In this document: piece after piece, positions 44,971 to 58,808 of the stretch | Layout: every line of letters begins with the position of its first letter | Numbering within the stretch: position 1 is the stretch's first letter | Source: Anthopleura xanthogrammica | Taxonomy: Eukaryota; Cnidaria; Anthozoa; Actiniaria; Actiniidae | DNA: 64,000 bases | Direction of reading: 5' to 3' | NCBI GenBank assembly: GCA_964019055.1 | Contig: OZ025208.1 | Span: forward strand, 14,576,097 to 14,640,096 | Made by a program: the position numbers and the translations under genes | The notes under the pieces: model-generated | What the model saw: the letters and a program-made list of their open reading frames with translations, nothing else | The model's database searches: none | What the model was told of the DNA's origin: nothing

Positions 44971-45295
44971 TTTCGCGATGGATTGCGTGCAATGGAAAAG
45001 ATTCTAAGTACAATATTATTATTATATCCGGTTAATGTAGTCACGCGATAGAGTGCGTGAGGATTAAGCACATTTATTTCATATTTCGTTATCAATTTTT
45101 GTCTTATCTAGTCACGCGATAGAGTGCGTGAGGATTAAGCACATTTGTTTCATATTTTGCCATCAATTTTTGTCTTATCTAGTCACGCGATAGATTGCGT
45201 GAGGATGCCACTAATTCTTTACATAGTTTGGAAAATATTTTTAGTAACTCTTAAAATATCTCAGTGTATTTCATCACGTAATAGATTGCGTGAGA
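44971..45295. repeat. Five hairpin-bearing units at ~71-bp spacing
   Basis: TCACGCGATAGAGTGCGTGA (arms CACGC/GCGTG) at 45041, 45112 and 45183, with degenerate units near 44971 and 45272. Spacers of the middle copies are nearly identical, so this is a short tandem repeat. Confidence 0.85.
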
Positions 45296-45419
45296 ATTTT
45301 CCATATTCCTATTTCCTCCCATCGTAGTACATTCATTTTACCGCTCTGTCCTCTGGTAACGAGGGTATTCGTGAACTCTTTTGGGATGGGTACTAGGGGT
45401 GCTTCAGTGATAGGGATGT

Positions 45420-45581
45420 CAGGGCCGTAGCAAAGGGAGGGGCTGAGGGGCTTGAGACCCCCCCCCCCCCCCCCGTTTTCCCCAGAAAAGTAAAGCAAGT
45501 ATGGAATTAAATTTTCATTTTTCGTGGTCACGTACGTATTGCTTTGCGCCCCCCAGTTTTTCAAGGCTTGCTACGGCCCTG
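45420..45581. mobile_element. CAGGGCCGTAGC foldback element with poly-C core
   Basis: CAGGGCCGTAGCAA and TTGCTACGGCCCTG-type ends are inverted. The core has a run of 16 or more C at about 45459-45474. Confidence 0.8.
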
Positions 45582-45589
45582 TATGCGCT

Positions 45590-46269
45590 CTGGGAACTGA
45601 AAACCCTTACCTTATGTAAGACAAGAATATCTTGATAAAATATAACCCCTTTGCACTAATTTCCAATCTGTGGAAATTAGAAAGAAAGAATTAAAAATTA
45701 ACTCAAAGGCGTCGAAAACTTGTATATTCTTTAAAAAAAGAAGTCTCTTCGAAACGTGACGAAAAATTAGTTTGACATGTATTAAAGCTAATGGTTTAAC
45801 TTACTGTACCAAAAACAATTATTTATATCTAAAGCCACTAAAAGTTTCAAGAACTCAGTTCAGATATATCTTAAAGAATGGAGATTCTTTTGCTGGGATA
45901 TTGTTCAGGCTGAAGATATTCTTACTCACCAGCTAAGCAAAAGGAATACAAAGTGAGCAGAGCTTTCGACCCTCATCCAAGAGTCTTTGTCAATGCGAGC
46001 AAGCATTAAGAGTAATTCAAATTAACGATTGTACTTAGACTACGCGACTCGCAATCAAGAGATGACAGCTGTGTACACTAGATATGGGGTCTGTGGGTAG
46101 ATTGGATAGGTCCTCATGAATATGTCATAATGTTTACATGATACAGTATTTTTATACTAAAAATTATATATAAATGCATAAAATTCAAATAAAAATGTCG
46201 AAATATTTCAAAATGAGAAAGTATTGCAACATATTCAAATGTTTTTTTCTAGCTTACATTCGTTTTTAA
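45590..46269. other. Intergenic, no feature supported
   Basis: AT-rich; nothing recognised. Confidence 0.4.
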
Positions 46270-46508
46270 TAGAGCTGTTTTAAAAGTTGTGACGTATTTT
46301 CGGGTCCAAATGCTCCTAAAACTGTAAAACCCGCTAAAATAAAGCAAAAATGTTCTCAATGATTTAAACCTCCACCTGAAAGAGTTAGAACTTTGGACAC
46401 AAATCCTGTAACGAAGAAAAAGTAAGAAATATATATTTATGAAACTGCTTTTCGTTTTGGACCCGGAAGTAGTTCCATTCGATTGACGTCATACTTAAAA
46501 GCTCTATA
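46270..46508. mobile_element. Dispersed ~235-bp element, copy 2 (AGAGCT family)
   Basis: Same orientation as 2060-2292. Ends AGAGCTGTTTTAA / TTAAAAGCTCT are inverted, supporting a MITE. Confidence 0.78.
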
Positions 46509-46894
46509 ACACGTCACCACCGAAAAACTAGGTTTTGGTGGACGTCAATCAAGACGTTTCAATTAGATATTATAGGCACATCACACAAGTCTTTGCAAAC
46601 TTTTATGGATGTCTGGCCCATCGAGTTTACGCTCTCAGAGCTTCTAGTTTATTTATCTATTTGCAATAATTATACAGGCGGTCCAGTTCAGCTGAGGCTG
46701 CTTTAAATGGAGGCCTGGCTAAAGAAGGAAAGAAAACTGAAAATATAGATGTACATGTACATAGGTTGTATGTAAACCTTATAAATATTCTTACTGAATT
46801 ACGAATTACTTACTACTTGTTACGAACCACATGACAGTAATAGATGATTAAAATGAGATATATGCGAGTCATTACTGCCTGAGAACGGAGGAGA

Positions 46895-47165
46895 AGAGAA
46901 GGAAAGGAAAGGAAAGGAAAGGAAAGGAAAGGAAAGGAAAGGAAAGGAAAGGAAAGGAAAGGAAAGGAAAGGAAAGGAAAGGAAAGGAAAGGAAAGGAAA
47001 CGAAACGAAACGAAACGAAACGAAACGAAACGAAACGAAACGAAAGGAAAGGAAACGAAATGAAACGAAAGGAAACGAAAGGAAACGAAAGGAAACGAAA
47101 GGAAAGGAAAATGAAAATAAAAGAGAGGAAAGGAAAGGAAACGAAAGGAAAGGATAGGAAAGGGA
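46895..47165. repeat. (GGAAA)n / (CGAAA)n pentamer microsatellite
   Basis: About 50 pentamers; GGAAA gives way to CGAAA and then to mixed units. The minus-strand frame of repeating FLSFP is an artefact. Confidence 0.95.
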
Positions 47166-47169
47166 AGGG

Positions 47170-49032
47170 AATGGAAGGAGTGAAAAGGGGATAAGAGAAT
47201 AGAATAGAAGAGAATAAGATTAAATATGTGTTTGCTTGGAAAACGTTTACGTGCTTCGCTATTCCTTTCGATCGTACGGCTTATCACTCAAATCCAATTC
47301 TCTCTTTCAATCTTGTCTATCTTTAATCTCGTATTTACACTGATCAGCTCATTCTCGTAAAATCAAACAAATCATTATAGTATTGAAGCCTCTAAAACAA
47401 AAGAAATCATTTCTGTGCGAGTGAGTCAGCCAATGAAAAGTAGATCAATCGACAGGTTACCACCAACGCCGACAACTTAATTACAGAATGAAATTATAAT
47501 AAATAAAAACCATAGCGCTCCTAAAAGCGCAAGGGTGCTGTTTCTGATGTAAAAATCTAGTTGGTTCAATAAACGACTGATCGGCTTGGATCGAACAAAG
47601 TAAACTAGCTGTTCATCGATAAAAAAAACTCCTCTGGTTAAGATCTTGTATTAAAAAGGTAAGTAACTAAATAATGAACAAGTAAGGGAACAAAAATCTT
47701 GAAAATTAAGTGTTTTTTTTTTCAATTTAAACTAGGGCAAAAATAAACTGTCCGTTTGATAAGGAATATAAATTTATTTTCAAATGTATAGTAAAGAAAA
47801 AATTACAAGTAAAACTGACTAGGATGATGAATTTTCTCTTGTAGAAATCTTTTTAGGACGGAAATCAAAATGAACTGTAAAGTGAGTTGAAGATACACCC
47901 ATTCAACAAACGTTGGTCAGAGATCTGAAATGGGCGATGTGAAGCTAAACAGAATTTGTGTGCTTTTATGTTTTCTGGCTAAAATACGAAAAATTACATT
48001 CTCTAGAATTTTGAAAAATTTTAGAGATCAGCACAAATAGATAGACGGCTAAATGTTTTTATACATTTGATTACTTTTGATCAGCTTGCCTTCGTTTACT
48101 TTACCTTTAGATTAAACTTATCAAGAAGTACTTTCGCACCATAGTTATAGTTAATCTTATTTAATTATATTAAACTTTAGCCAGCTATAAAGCAAAACAG
48201 AGGTTATGAGTTTAGAAATATATATTAAGATTTGGAATATATAAATTTTTAATATAAATTTTTTAAATGATATAATAATAAGTCTTTTTGCTAGACTTGA
48301 CTTTCAAATTACAAGGGCAGACAAATGCAAGAAATTCTCGTTGTCAAAGAAACTAGCTTTCCAGAATTATTTCAAAGCCAGATTTATTTGAAAAGTTTTC
48401 TTAACATTTTAAAAGCGATTTGGATGACAAATTCATTGAACGAAAAGTTTTTCGTGATATTTTTTTGTAGTGGACTCAATTTAAAATCAATAATTTATAA
48501 AATTTTCTTAGATTTCAGTTAACGTTCAACTGCTATAAGCATTTTAAAACAATATTTCCATACATTTGGTAAAGCATATATTATTCCAGAATATCTAAAA
48601 AAAAATTTTTCTAATCCTCTTCTTAAAAAAAAATAAACTCACCGCCTGAGTATTATAATATATCAATCAGTTTATAAAATAATGATTTGTTGTCAATGTT
48701 AATGTAATTATTGTTCCATAAATATTGATCAGATATAATCTAAAATATCCTTTTTTTTTTCTTTCTAAATTTTTTTAAAGAAATTGGTTAATATGTGTGT
48801 GGGTTAAAATAATTTTTTTTTTGTGGCACAATTTCCTTATTAAAGTTTAAAAAAATATTCTCAAAACTTATATCAGGGTCTAAGCAAACAACCAGACCCA
48901 TTTCTTAATAGCCATCGCATCTCAGATCTTTTTATTACGATTTTTAAGAGTTTAATAAAGTCATTTGAGGGGCTAGAGTAGACGTAATGTATGAGAGGCT
49001 GTTATTAATCAGCAGGCTATCTTTGTCCACAG
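47170..49032. other. AT-rich 5' flank of the receptor kinase gene
   Basis: No coding exon seen. The acceptor TTTGTCCACAG at 49032 means at least one non-coding first exon of the kinase gene lies upstream, probably here, but I cannot place it. Confidence 0.4.
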
Positions 49033-49060
49033 AGAAGAAGGAAGCTCATTAACAAGAATC

Positions 49061-52000
49061 ATGTCAAGAGTCATCAAAAATATATGTCATAATATGCTGG
49101 TTTTCATATTAACTTTAAGTCTGATTAAATCTTCAAAAGCATTGAACCAATCAGGTAATGACTCAGGCAGTAAAGAATGCATATTTTCATTATTACGGTT
49201 TGCCACTAACACGGATCCAGAATTCTGGGGGGAGGGGTGGGGAGGGGGGGGGGGGGGGGGTTGTTGCAAAATTTTGAAAATAGACAGAAAGTGCAAAAAA
49301 CATCTTTACCGAGGCCTAAAGTACTTCCAGCTGATCTGAGGGAAAATATTAGCCAATCAGAAACGAGAAAATTTGCAAAACTGAGGTGTCGTCTTTGGTA
49401 GCCCGGCGACCCGGGAAACGGTTATTTCTTTATTTTATTTTCCCACTCAATGATGAATATTATAGTAAATGTATACCAAATATCAAAAACCTCTCCTGAA
49501 AATCTAGATTTATCTCAGATATAAACTTTTATAAGTTAATTTTCGCAGGCTTCATGACACCTCAGTTTTGCAGTGACGTCATTTCTACGTCACCTTTTCA
49601 AATCAGTTGGTTGTGTACAAGTATATGAGACTCTGTCAGTAAGTTTTCGGCTGAGTTAATAATGTAAAGGTTTTTTTTTTTACAAAAAAACTTATACCAG
49701 AAGTTATATACAGCTATTTCAATTAAGAAATAAAACATTTTCTCCGATGCCTTCATAGCCTGGTGAAAACCGAGGCTACGCGTTTGGGAGAATTCGAGAG
49801 CAGATCAGTGAAAACCCGAGACGTCGTCTCGGGTTTTCACTGATCTGCTCTCGAATTCTCCCAAACATTTTCTCAAACATTTTCACCAGGCTATGAAGGC
49901 ATCGGAGAAAATGTTTTATTTCTTTTAAAAAATACTTTTTACCTTGCCCTTGCTTGTTACGTCATTTCCGTGCCTTCATAGCGTGATGAAAACACAGCTC
50001 TCGACCAATGAGAGCGCGCGTACTATCTTAAGTATTTTTTAAAAAAGGTTGCTTGTTTGTTACGTGTGGCATGTTGCATGTTGTATGTTGCATACAAAGC
50101 CCGAATTTCACTATGGACGATGTGTACGTTTTCCCGGTATATTTTCTTCTGTACTGACATTATTTACATATGAATATAATGCATTTCAAGCTTGGTAAGC
50201 AACATGCAGCATGCAACATGTGCAACATACAACATGCAACAAAACCTCACCAACCTGCCAACCTTTTTTGAAATAGCTATTCATTTTATCATTTATGTTA
50301 TGTTCTTGATTTTTATGAATTAGATTTTTGTTCTTATTTATATTCAATGAACTAAATAAACTTTATAGAAAAATGAATTAAACTAAATATTTTTTTATAT
50401 ATAAATTTTGTTTCATTTACTTCATTTTTTTGATTAAATTTCCATTTCCATTACCTTGAATTTAATTGCATTTTCTAATAATTTTTTTTAATGGATATTT
50501 TTGCTTGACAGCTGATTCTTTTGGGTTTCGAAGAAATCAACGTTTCATGTTTTCTATCAATGAAAATACGGTTGGATATGGTAAGTAGAAGTACACTTTG
50601 CTTTTGAAACAGTGTTGATCCCGTAGACGAATAGCAGTCCACACAATTGAACAAAAGAACTGAACTACATTAGTTATTCGATGCTTGATTTGTTGAAGTT
50701 GCGTGGAAGTCGCCAGGTTGAAAGTATTTCAATGCTTTCTTTGCTTGTACATTTCTGCTTCCTTCCTTTTTAATTTTTTTCATTCCCTTTTATTTCTTTT
50801 TTTCTTTCTTTCTCTCTTTTTTTTCCTACCTTTCATTCATTCTTTCTTTCTTTCTATCTTTCGTTGCTTGCTTGTATGCTATTTTGCGCGCTCGCTTGTC
50901 GCTTGTTTGTTTGTTTGTTTGTTTGAACACTTGTTTTTGTTTCATTTCATTCATTCTTTCCTTCCTTCCTTCCTTCCTTCCTTCCTAGTGGGAAAACTCT
51001 CGACGTGGCCCAACACGACTCTCGAGCTAGATGCCAAAGGACAAAAGTTCCTGAATATCATTTCTACAGAAGAAGGAACAGCGAATCTTACTCTTATCAA
51101 ATCTTTGGACAGAGAAGTAAGAATTTGGTCGATAAACGCATTTCTACTATTAATTAAAGTGCACATAACCTTTTTTTGAATGCCTTCAATATAATACTGA
51201 TTCTACGTATACATGAAGTAAATAGTCGAATGGTAAAATATTTTTTGATTTGAATGATGCGTCTTTAAGATATGAAAGTTCATACCTCCAATATGTTAAT
51301 GACTGTGACCAGATTTCAAAATGCACCCACATCAGAAGGAGTGCGCATGGTTGCTTAGAGATCAGCGACACAAGCGACATACCGGGTTTGCTGGTCATAG
51401 CAAGAGGTTAATCACCTACGGTCTAGGGGCGGACTAATCTCTCCCTTAGGCTTCTGCCGAGCTTCCTGATCAGTCTGTAACTGTTCCTCCCGGGATAGTG
51501 GCGTAGCCGTAAGTCCAGACGAAGCTTCAGCACTCGATGTCTGGAAGTATGGTCCTGGTTATTGATCAATCAATAAAACAAGCATCAAAAAAGTTTTTAT
51601 AACGGGTGGTGCATGCGCATTTTTCAATCACAATTGAAAACTTGAAACTATTTATAGTTTCGGGACCAATTTTTCGCACATTTTAACACATGTTATTTTC
51701 TTTGTAATAAGAATATCTTTTCGAGTTGAATAACTCTATATTAAAGTGGCCGATAGTATTTTCATTGACCATGATTTTGAGTCATCAAATAATTCGTCTA
51801 TGTGTGCTGAAAAAAATTGTAGCCAGAATTTCGAATTTTCCAGTTTCCGAGAAATTATATTTTTCTTACTTCATCTTAGGTCCAAGAATATTATAACTTC
51901 ACCATCTATATCATGAAGAATAACAAAACTGCTCCTTTGTTCAAGGTACAGTTAGTTAGCTGGTGAGCACACTACACAAGGGACATGCGGTGGGGACATG

Positions 52001-55000
52001 ATGTGAGGACATGTGATAGACACGTGTTATGGGACATGTGGTGGGGACATGATGTGAGGACATGTGATAGCCACGTGTTATGGGACATGTGGTGGGGACA
52101 TGATGTGAGGACATGTGATAGCCACGTGTTATGGGACATGTGGTGGGGACATGATGTGAGGACATGTGATAGCCACGTGTTATGGGACATGTGGTGGGGA
52201 CATGATGTGAGGACATGTGATAGACACGTGTTATGGGACATGTGGTGGGGACATGTGATAGACACGTGTTATGGGACATGTGGTGGGGACATGATGTGTG
52301 GACATGTGATAGACACGTGTTATGGGACATGTGGTAGGGACATGTGATAGACACGTGTTATGGGACATGTGGTGGGACATGATGTGAGGATATGTGATAG
52401 ACACGTGTTATGGGACATGTGGTGGGGACATCCATGATGTGAGGACATGTGATAGACACGTGTAATGGGACATTTGGTGGGGACATCCATGATGTGAGGA
52501 CATGTGATAGACACGTGTTATGGGACATGTGGTAGGGACATGATGTGAGGACATGTGATAGACACGTGTTATGGGACATGATGTGAGGATTTGTGATAGA
52601 CACGTGATATGGGACACGTGATGGGGACGAGTTGTGTGGAAAATGATTTTTTTTCAATTATTTTATTATTTCTCTCATGGTTCTACCGATCACTAGAGAT
52701 ATGCATGCAGCCATACATTGTTAACAGTCGTTTTTTTCCTCTGAAGAACTTTACGATCAAAGTGTTGGATATAAACGATAACGCACCAGTCTTTGTCACA
52801 AACGTTTCAAGTTTTGTCCTCGCGGTAAGAAATCATGTATTGCGTTGTAAGGTTTTCTTTTATGTACTAGTAGTGTTAATTAAGTCATTAAATTTCTTAT
52901 AAAAGGACTGCATGCAAGGCTATCATGTTAAGCTAGGTGTCGGGCTATCCGGCTTCTCATGAAAGTAAAAGTACAAAAGATGTGACCACCATGTTGGTTG
53001 GCTTGATAAAGAAACGTAAATTAAGTGTTTTGTTAAAGTCAAACAAGAAAGCAGATATAAAGACACATGTATATTGCGTGTTTCATTTGCATTACAGTGT
53101 TACAATAGTGGAAGTGCCGTAACTCAAGTGCAGGCAACCGATCAAGATTCAGGAAAAAATGGACAAATTGAATACTTCATTCGGCAATCCGAGGTTTGTA
53201 CAAAGTACTTACTTGCTTAATTCTAATAAAACCGATAAGAATCGTCGAAAAAAAAAATCCCGCGAGATCCGGCATTGGGTCAGTGACGTAACATTACATA
53301 ACATGACATCATAACATGACATCATAACATGACATCATAACATGACATCATAACATGACATCATAACATGACATCATAACATGACATCATAACATGACAT
53401 CATAACATGACATCATAACATGACATCATAACATGACATCATAACATGACATCATAACATGACATCATAACATGACATCATAACATGACATCATAACATG
53501 ACATCATAACATGACATCATAACATGACATCATAACATGACATCAAAACATGACATCAAAACATGACATCAAAACATGACATCATAACATGACATCAAAA
53601 CATGACATCATAACATGACATCATACCATGACATCAAAACATGACATCATAACATGACATCATAACATGACATCATAACATGACATCATAACATGACATC
53701 ATAACATGACATCATAACCGCCCATGTTCTCTAGATGACAGAATTTGATTGCATTTACAAAACACATACTTGATAGCAGACCTATTCACTAAATCCAATT
53801 TCCAAACCGTGGTGAGCGTGGAAGTTTGATACAATTTACTGGAAAAGAATGGCTTGAAGAGGAGGGCGTGGCATCATTTGTGACCAGTTATATGTTGATT
53901 AATATAAACTATACACGGCATTTTCCTACTCTAGATTTATGCCAGAGGACGTTTTGTGGTTTCATGCGTGCGCGTCATCGTCCAGGTTTTGACAACCTTG
54001 CGCATGCTCAAACACAAAACTGCCGAGTCCGGACAGAAGTTCTTTTTACTATCGAGAAAAAAAACCGATAAAGTTAAAAGAGAAAGACTAAAACTGCCCT
54101 ATGCTAGCTGGGCAAGGAAAACATGAATACCTTAGTCAAGATCAAGGCCAATCCTGACCCCGAGCAATGAGAGAAAGTAGATTTCATATCTGACACGTTT
54201 TTCTATTTTGTAGCAAAGGTTCGCTATTGATCGTACGATTGGTATTATAACTGTTATTCCTCCTTTTGATCCGTCGCTTACTTACAAAGTTAACATCACA
54301 GCGAAGGTGAGTAGCTGTAATCGGCATAAAACATGTTGACCAGCCACTTTTCCGGCCGGCTCACTGCTCACAGGCCCGTAGTTTACTTTCAGAGTGGGGG
54401 AGTACGTTCGTGAATAAATGGCTCCTGTTATGAGCAAATCAATAGTTCAACGTTTAAAAAAACTCAAAAAATCCCCCCCCACCCAGCATTCGGGGTTGTC
54501 TTATCCTTATCTTCAAACCTTCAAATGCAAACGTTAACGATACCTTGAAACAACCTCTGGGCTGATTAAAGTCATGGCACAGCTCATCCACAGGTCGAAT
54601 TTGAATTTAGCATCTGAGGTTTTAGGATAAAAGATAACCGGAAAAAAATCCTGGAATCAAGGAAGAGACCTAACAAACTCTACTCACATGTGATGCCGAG
54701 TCTGGAAATCGAACTCGAGACCCCAGAGGTGAGAGGCGAGTGCACAACGCCTATAGGTTCTTCCGGTGAAATAGGTTTTTTACGATCAAATCCCGGTGTT
54801 TATCATAAACTATCTATCACAAATAAATGCTTACTAGTTTGGTCTTCGAAATTTCATCGACGGCATTCAAATCGATTTAAACTTAAAGATGGGAATTTTG
54901 TTTCATCAAGCTTATTTGTCTCGAAAAAAAAAACTTGTTATCCAACATGTCGGTCAAACCATGGCCTAATCTCATTAATTTCAACCTCTTTTAGGATTTG

Positions 55001-58000
55001 GGGTCTCCATCACTTAATACTACTAGGGTCATTAAGATCAAAGTTTTGTTGAACAAGAGACTCGCCGTAAGACGATGGTCTATAAAGGTACTGTAATGTA
55101 TTATCTGAACGCTGAACAATCGTGCGCGAACACGGGCTGAGTAAACGCACAAACTCATATGGGGTTGAAACAACAATGCATTTGAGGACACCAACATAGG
55201 GTGTTTTCAAAAAAAAACAAAAAAAAAACATGGGGTGTTTTCGTGCACCCCCCTGGGTGGCCTACCTGCACACATAGTTTCAAGGCTGGCCAACATTTTT
55301 CACTTCTAACTTTGCTTGATTCTTACAGAGACAAGCTCTTAATAAGAAGAAGACTTATATATGTACCATAAAAAAACAAAAACCCGAGGCGGCTTGGGGT
55401 TTGTCGGTGCATCAATGAGCACCCCCTCGTTCTTCCCCTGTTCAGTCCCCTGTCTGCAAATGCCTACGACTCGTGGTTTTACATACAATTTTGAAATATT
55501 CTAGCTCGTGGTATTTATGCCAAATATCACTTCAAACAATACTCTTATCTATACAAATATCACGTCATGTCTCGCTACTGACAAATTATCAGTGACATTC
55601 TGCACAGTTTCGTCTAATAATTGTAATCAAACCTTTTCCAGGGAACTAATATATCAAGAATTCCTTGTTCTAATAGAAGCTTAATCAGGAACTTGAGTAT
55701 AATCTATGGTATGTATAACAGTGACCAGATTCTTCCGTGAAAATTCTCTAATGTTTTCTATAATTAGGCATCTTTTCACACGTCCATATCATTCTCACAG
55801 CAAATATTTTTTATCTGAAAACATCCAGGTATATTGCATCGTCAAAACTGCTCGATATAGACCCCGTGCACGTGACGCCAGAGCAGCTCAATTTGGAGGG
55901 CAAAACAAAAGAATTTTAATCTCCTGAGAATTGGAACCTACTGTTTTGCCCTCCAAATTGAGCTGCATTCCGACGTGCTGCAAGGGGTCTATATGCAGGG
56001 TGTTGAAGAATTTTGAACAAAAAATAAAGCAAAAATAGTAAATAATGCAAAATTTAATCTGATTTATTCAACTTTACCGGCACTCTGAGGTGGACGGAAA
56101 GCTTGAGGTCTAGGACCCAATGACAAGACAACCGATACATCGAATTAGCCGGATAAACTATAATAAACAATACCGCTGTGTTCAATGATTACAGACTCAA
56201 TTACTCAGGGATAGTCTCATTTCAGTGTCTAAATATTCACAAATACCTTCAGTAAAGTAAAGAATGCATAACTTCAACGATACAAACACTTTGAAATTCC
56301 ACGGATTTTCACTGGAATGAAAACATATTCAAAATAATTCCATACGAAATCGAGGCTAACCCCGAGTAACAGAAAATTCGAAACAGGAGTATTTGGAAGC
56401 TTTTTGTGGAGGGAGGAAAACCAGAGAAACCGGACTCGAAAAAACCCTCGAAGCACAGGAGAGAACCAACAAACAAACTCTATTCACGTACAACACCGAG
56501 CCCGGCGGACTCGAACCCGGGTCGCATTGGTGAGAGGCGAGCACTCTTACCGCCACGCCACTCGTGTATATAAAGCAAAACTAATACACCAACAACAAAG
56601 TTCTCAGTACCTCGACTTTAAATTTCTCAAAATGCAAAAGAAAACAAATACATTTCTACCCAGAAACCAAAAATGGAGTAATAACCGCTGACCAGGGAGA
56701 GTCGAGTACTGCAGTCAAAGTCAACAGGCTGATCAGGGAACCACCTGGAACTCTCTTTTGTCTAGTTGTCAAGGTAATCAACTTTTTAACCCGAAACGTT
56801 ATTCGTTTTCTTGGGTCTGTCATAGCCACCATATTTCCAGACCAGGAGCCCATTACTAGGAGTATCCATCTCCCATACTATGTCTGTTGGCCAGCATATT
56901 CCCTGAAAAGGAGGCAATTGCTAATAACATCGCATCTTCATTTATCGTCCAAGATTTTTTTTTCACTTTCTGATAGATCACATGCGGAAGTAAAGAATCA
57001 CTCTTGGCAATCAATACCACAGTTGTGGCGGAAACTAAGGGGACCGTCAAGTTGATGATTGTGTCGTTGAATTCCACTGGGTATTTTAATTCAAGTTACC
57101 TGCAACAACTTGAAGTCCAGGTATGATAGAATACTGAGACAATTCCAACTATTTCAAGGGCATACTTTCCGAGTCCAAATCTAGCCATGATATTACAGTT
57201 TTAATATCGCTCCCCCTACAGTACCTCTACTTCTCCGAGCAATATTTCTGACAAAAGTATGGGGGAATGTCTAGGAATACCACCTTTTTAAAGATTTTGC
57301 ACCAGTCTAACACACCTCCAAAAAGTGGCGCTTGAATACAAGTCGAGGCCGCCATCTTTGATGCCACAAAAAGGCAACAACATGCAACTCTGAAAATGCC
57401 GTGAGCAATATTAAAAATTACCACAGTGCTTACCACAAATGTGACATTTCTCGCGCGCTGATTGGTAGAGAGCCGTGGTAAATAAGAGGACATACTGATA
57501 AAATGACAAATCGATCGGTTACGTCTCCTGGGTACATAACATTTTGACAAATTTTTGACGTCATATCGTAGTAAATAGGAGGACATACCACGCTAAACTA
57601 TCAGAAATCTGTTATATTTCGTATCTATGAATAAAGATTAGCAGGTCAATTTTTGACATAGCAAATTTGGTCAAAGTAGCCGCAATACGCTGTCTTGGTC
57701 ATCTTTCTTATTGTTTTCTTTTTTTTTTGACAGTTTGATAGGTGTGTTGCATTATCATACAGCAGATCACGTGCTTCCTTATCACCGATGAACAAGTAAG
57801 CTACATATTGATGGTAGATGTGACGTCTTGGTGTAAAATTTAGATTATGTGTTGAGCTAAAGTAAGAGTATGTATAAGCGGATTCAAAAAGAAAAGTGTG
57901 ACAAAAATAACTCCTTGGAGCCACCTTAAACAACGTGTAAAAATATTTAGAGCGCTGTACTTATCTTTCGACGTGGGAACTCAGACGAAATTCTAACGTC

Positions 58001-58730
58001 CGAAACGTACGTCACTAAAGTTCCAAACTTTTTTACACCGTGTTCAGTTACTAATATTTCTACAGTAATACAGTTGTTATAGAGCGAAGGTACTTCAATG
58101 ATAATGAAACAAGAATGATGAATAACACCAACATCATCAGATGTATATCAAAGTTATCAGTGGGAAATACAAGCTTCCAGATCATCAGCCTCCAAGGTAT
58201 GGCTAAAAAAAGATACAATCCATTGAATATTCCAATTTTATCGAAACCCTGAAACAATCTCTGGACTGATCAAAATCGGGGATACATGCAAATGAGATGC
58301 AAATGAGATGTTCTTTTGTTTTAAGAATCATACAAGTGAGGCTATCGGGTCGATACAAGGCTTGTTGTCTCATTTGCATCTCATTTGCATGCACCATAAT
58401 AAAAGCTATTGGAGTTTGGCGTTTTTTGTTTTGCGGAGGGAGGAAAACCGTAGAAAAACCCTTGAAGCAAGGCAGAGACCTAGTGACAAACCCTACTCGC
58501 ATGTGACGTCGAGTCTCAGAAATCGAACCCGAGGCCCCAGAGGTGCAAGAGGCGAGTGTATTGCCGCTTCGTCACCCTTGATTCCCTAAACAGACCCATT
58601 CGGCTTGGGTGTAGCTCTTTCCCATATTCTTAGTTAGGAATAAAATTCTTTTTCCAAAACAAAAACAAAAAACAGTTTCGTCGAAGAGCAGGGAAGGAAA
58701 GACTGTTCAGTCTCCCGAATCATCATCAAT

Positions 58731-58808
<78 letters not shown>

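Noticed and set aside
44971..45295. CRISPR-like array of hairpin repeats
   Set aside because: Animal DNA; spacers are copies of each other, which is the opposite of a CRISPR array, and there are no cas genes.
46820..47287. 155-aa FLSFP-repeat frame
   Set aside because: Pentamer microsatellite.
51956..52657. Several repetitive frames ([11 protein letters not shown] type)
   Set aside because: 51-bp minisatellite within a kinase intron; frames open on both strands.
10631..58580. tRNA genes at the SINE heads (A and B boxes)
   Set aside because: No cloverleaf with intact acceptor and anticodon stems; each is followed by a shared SINE body.
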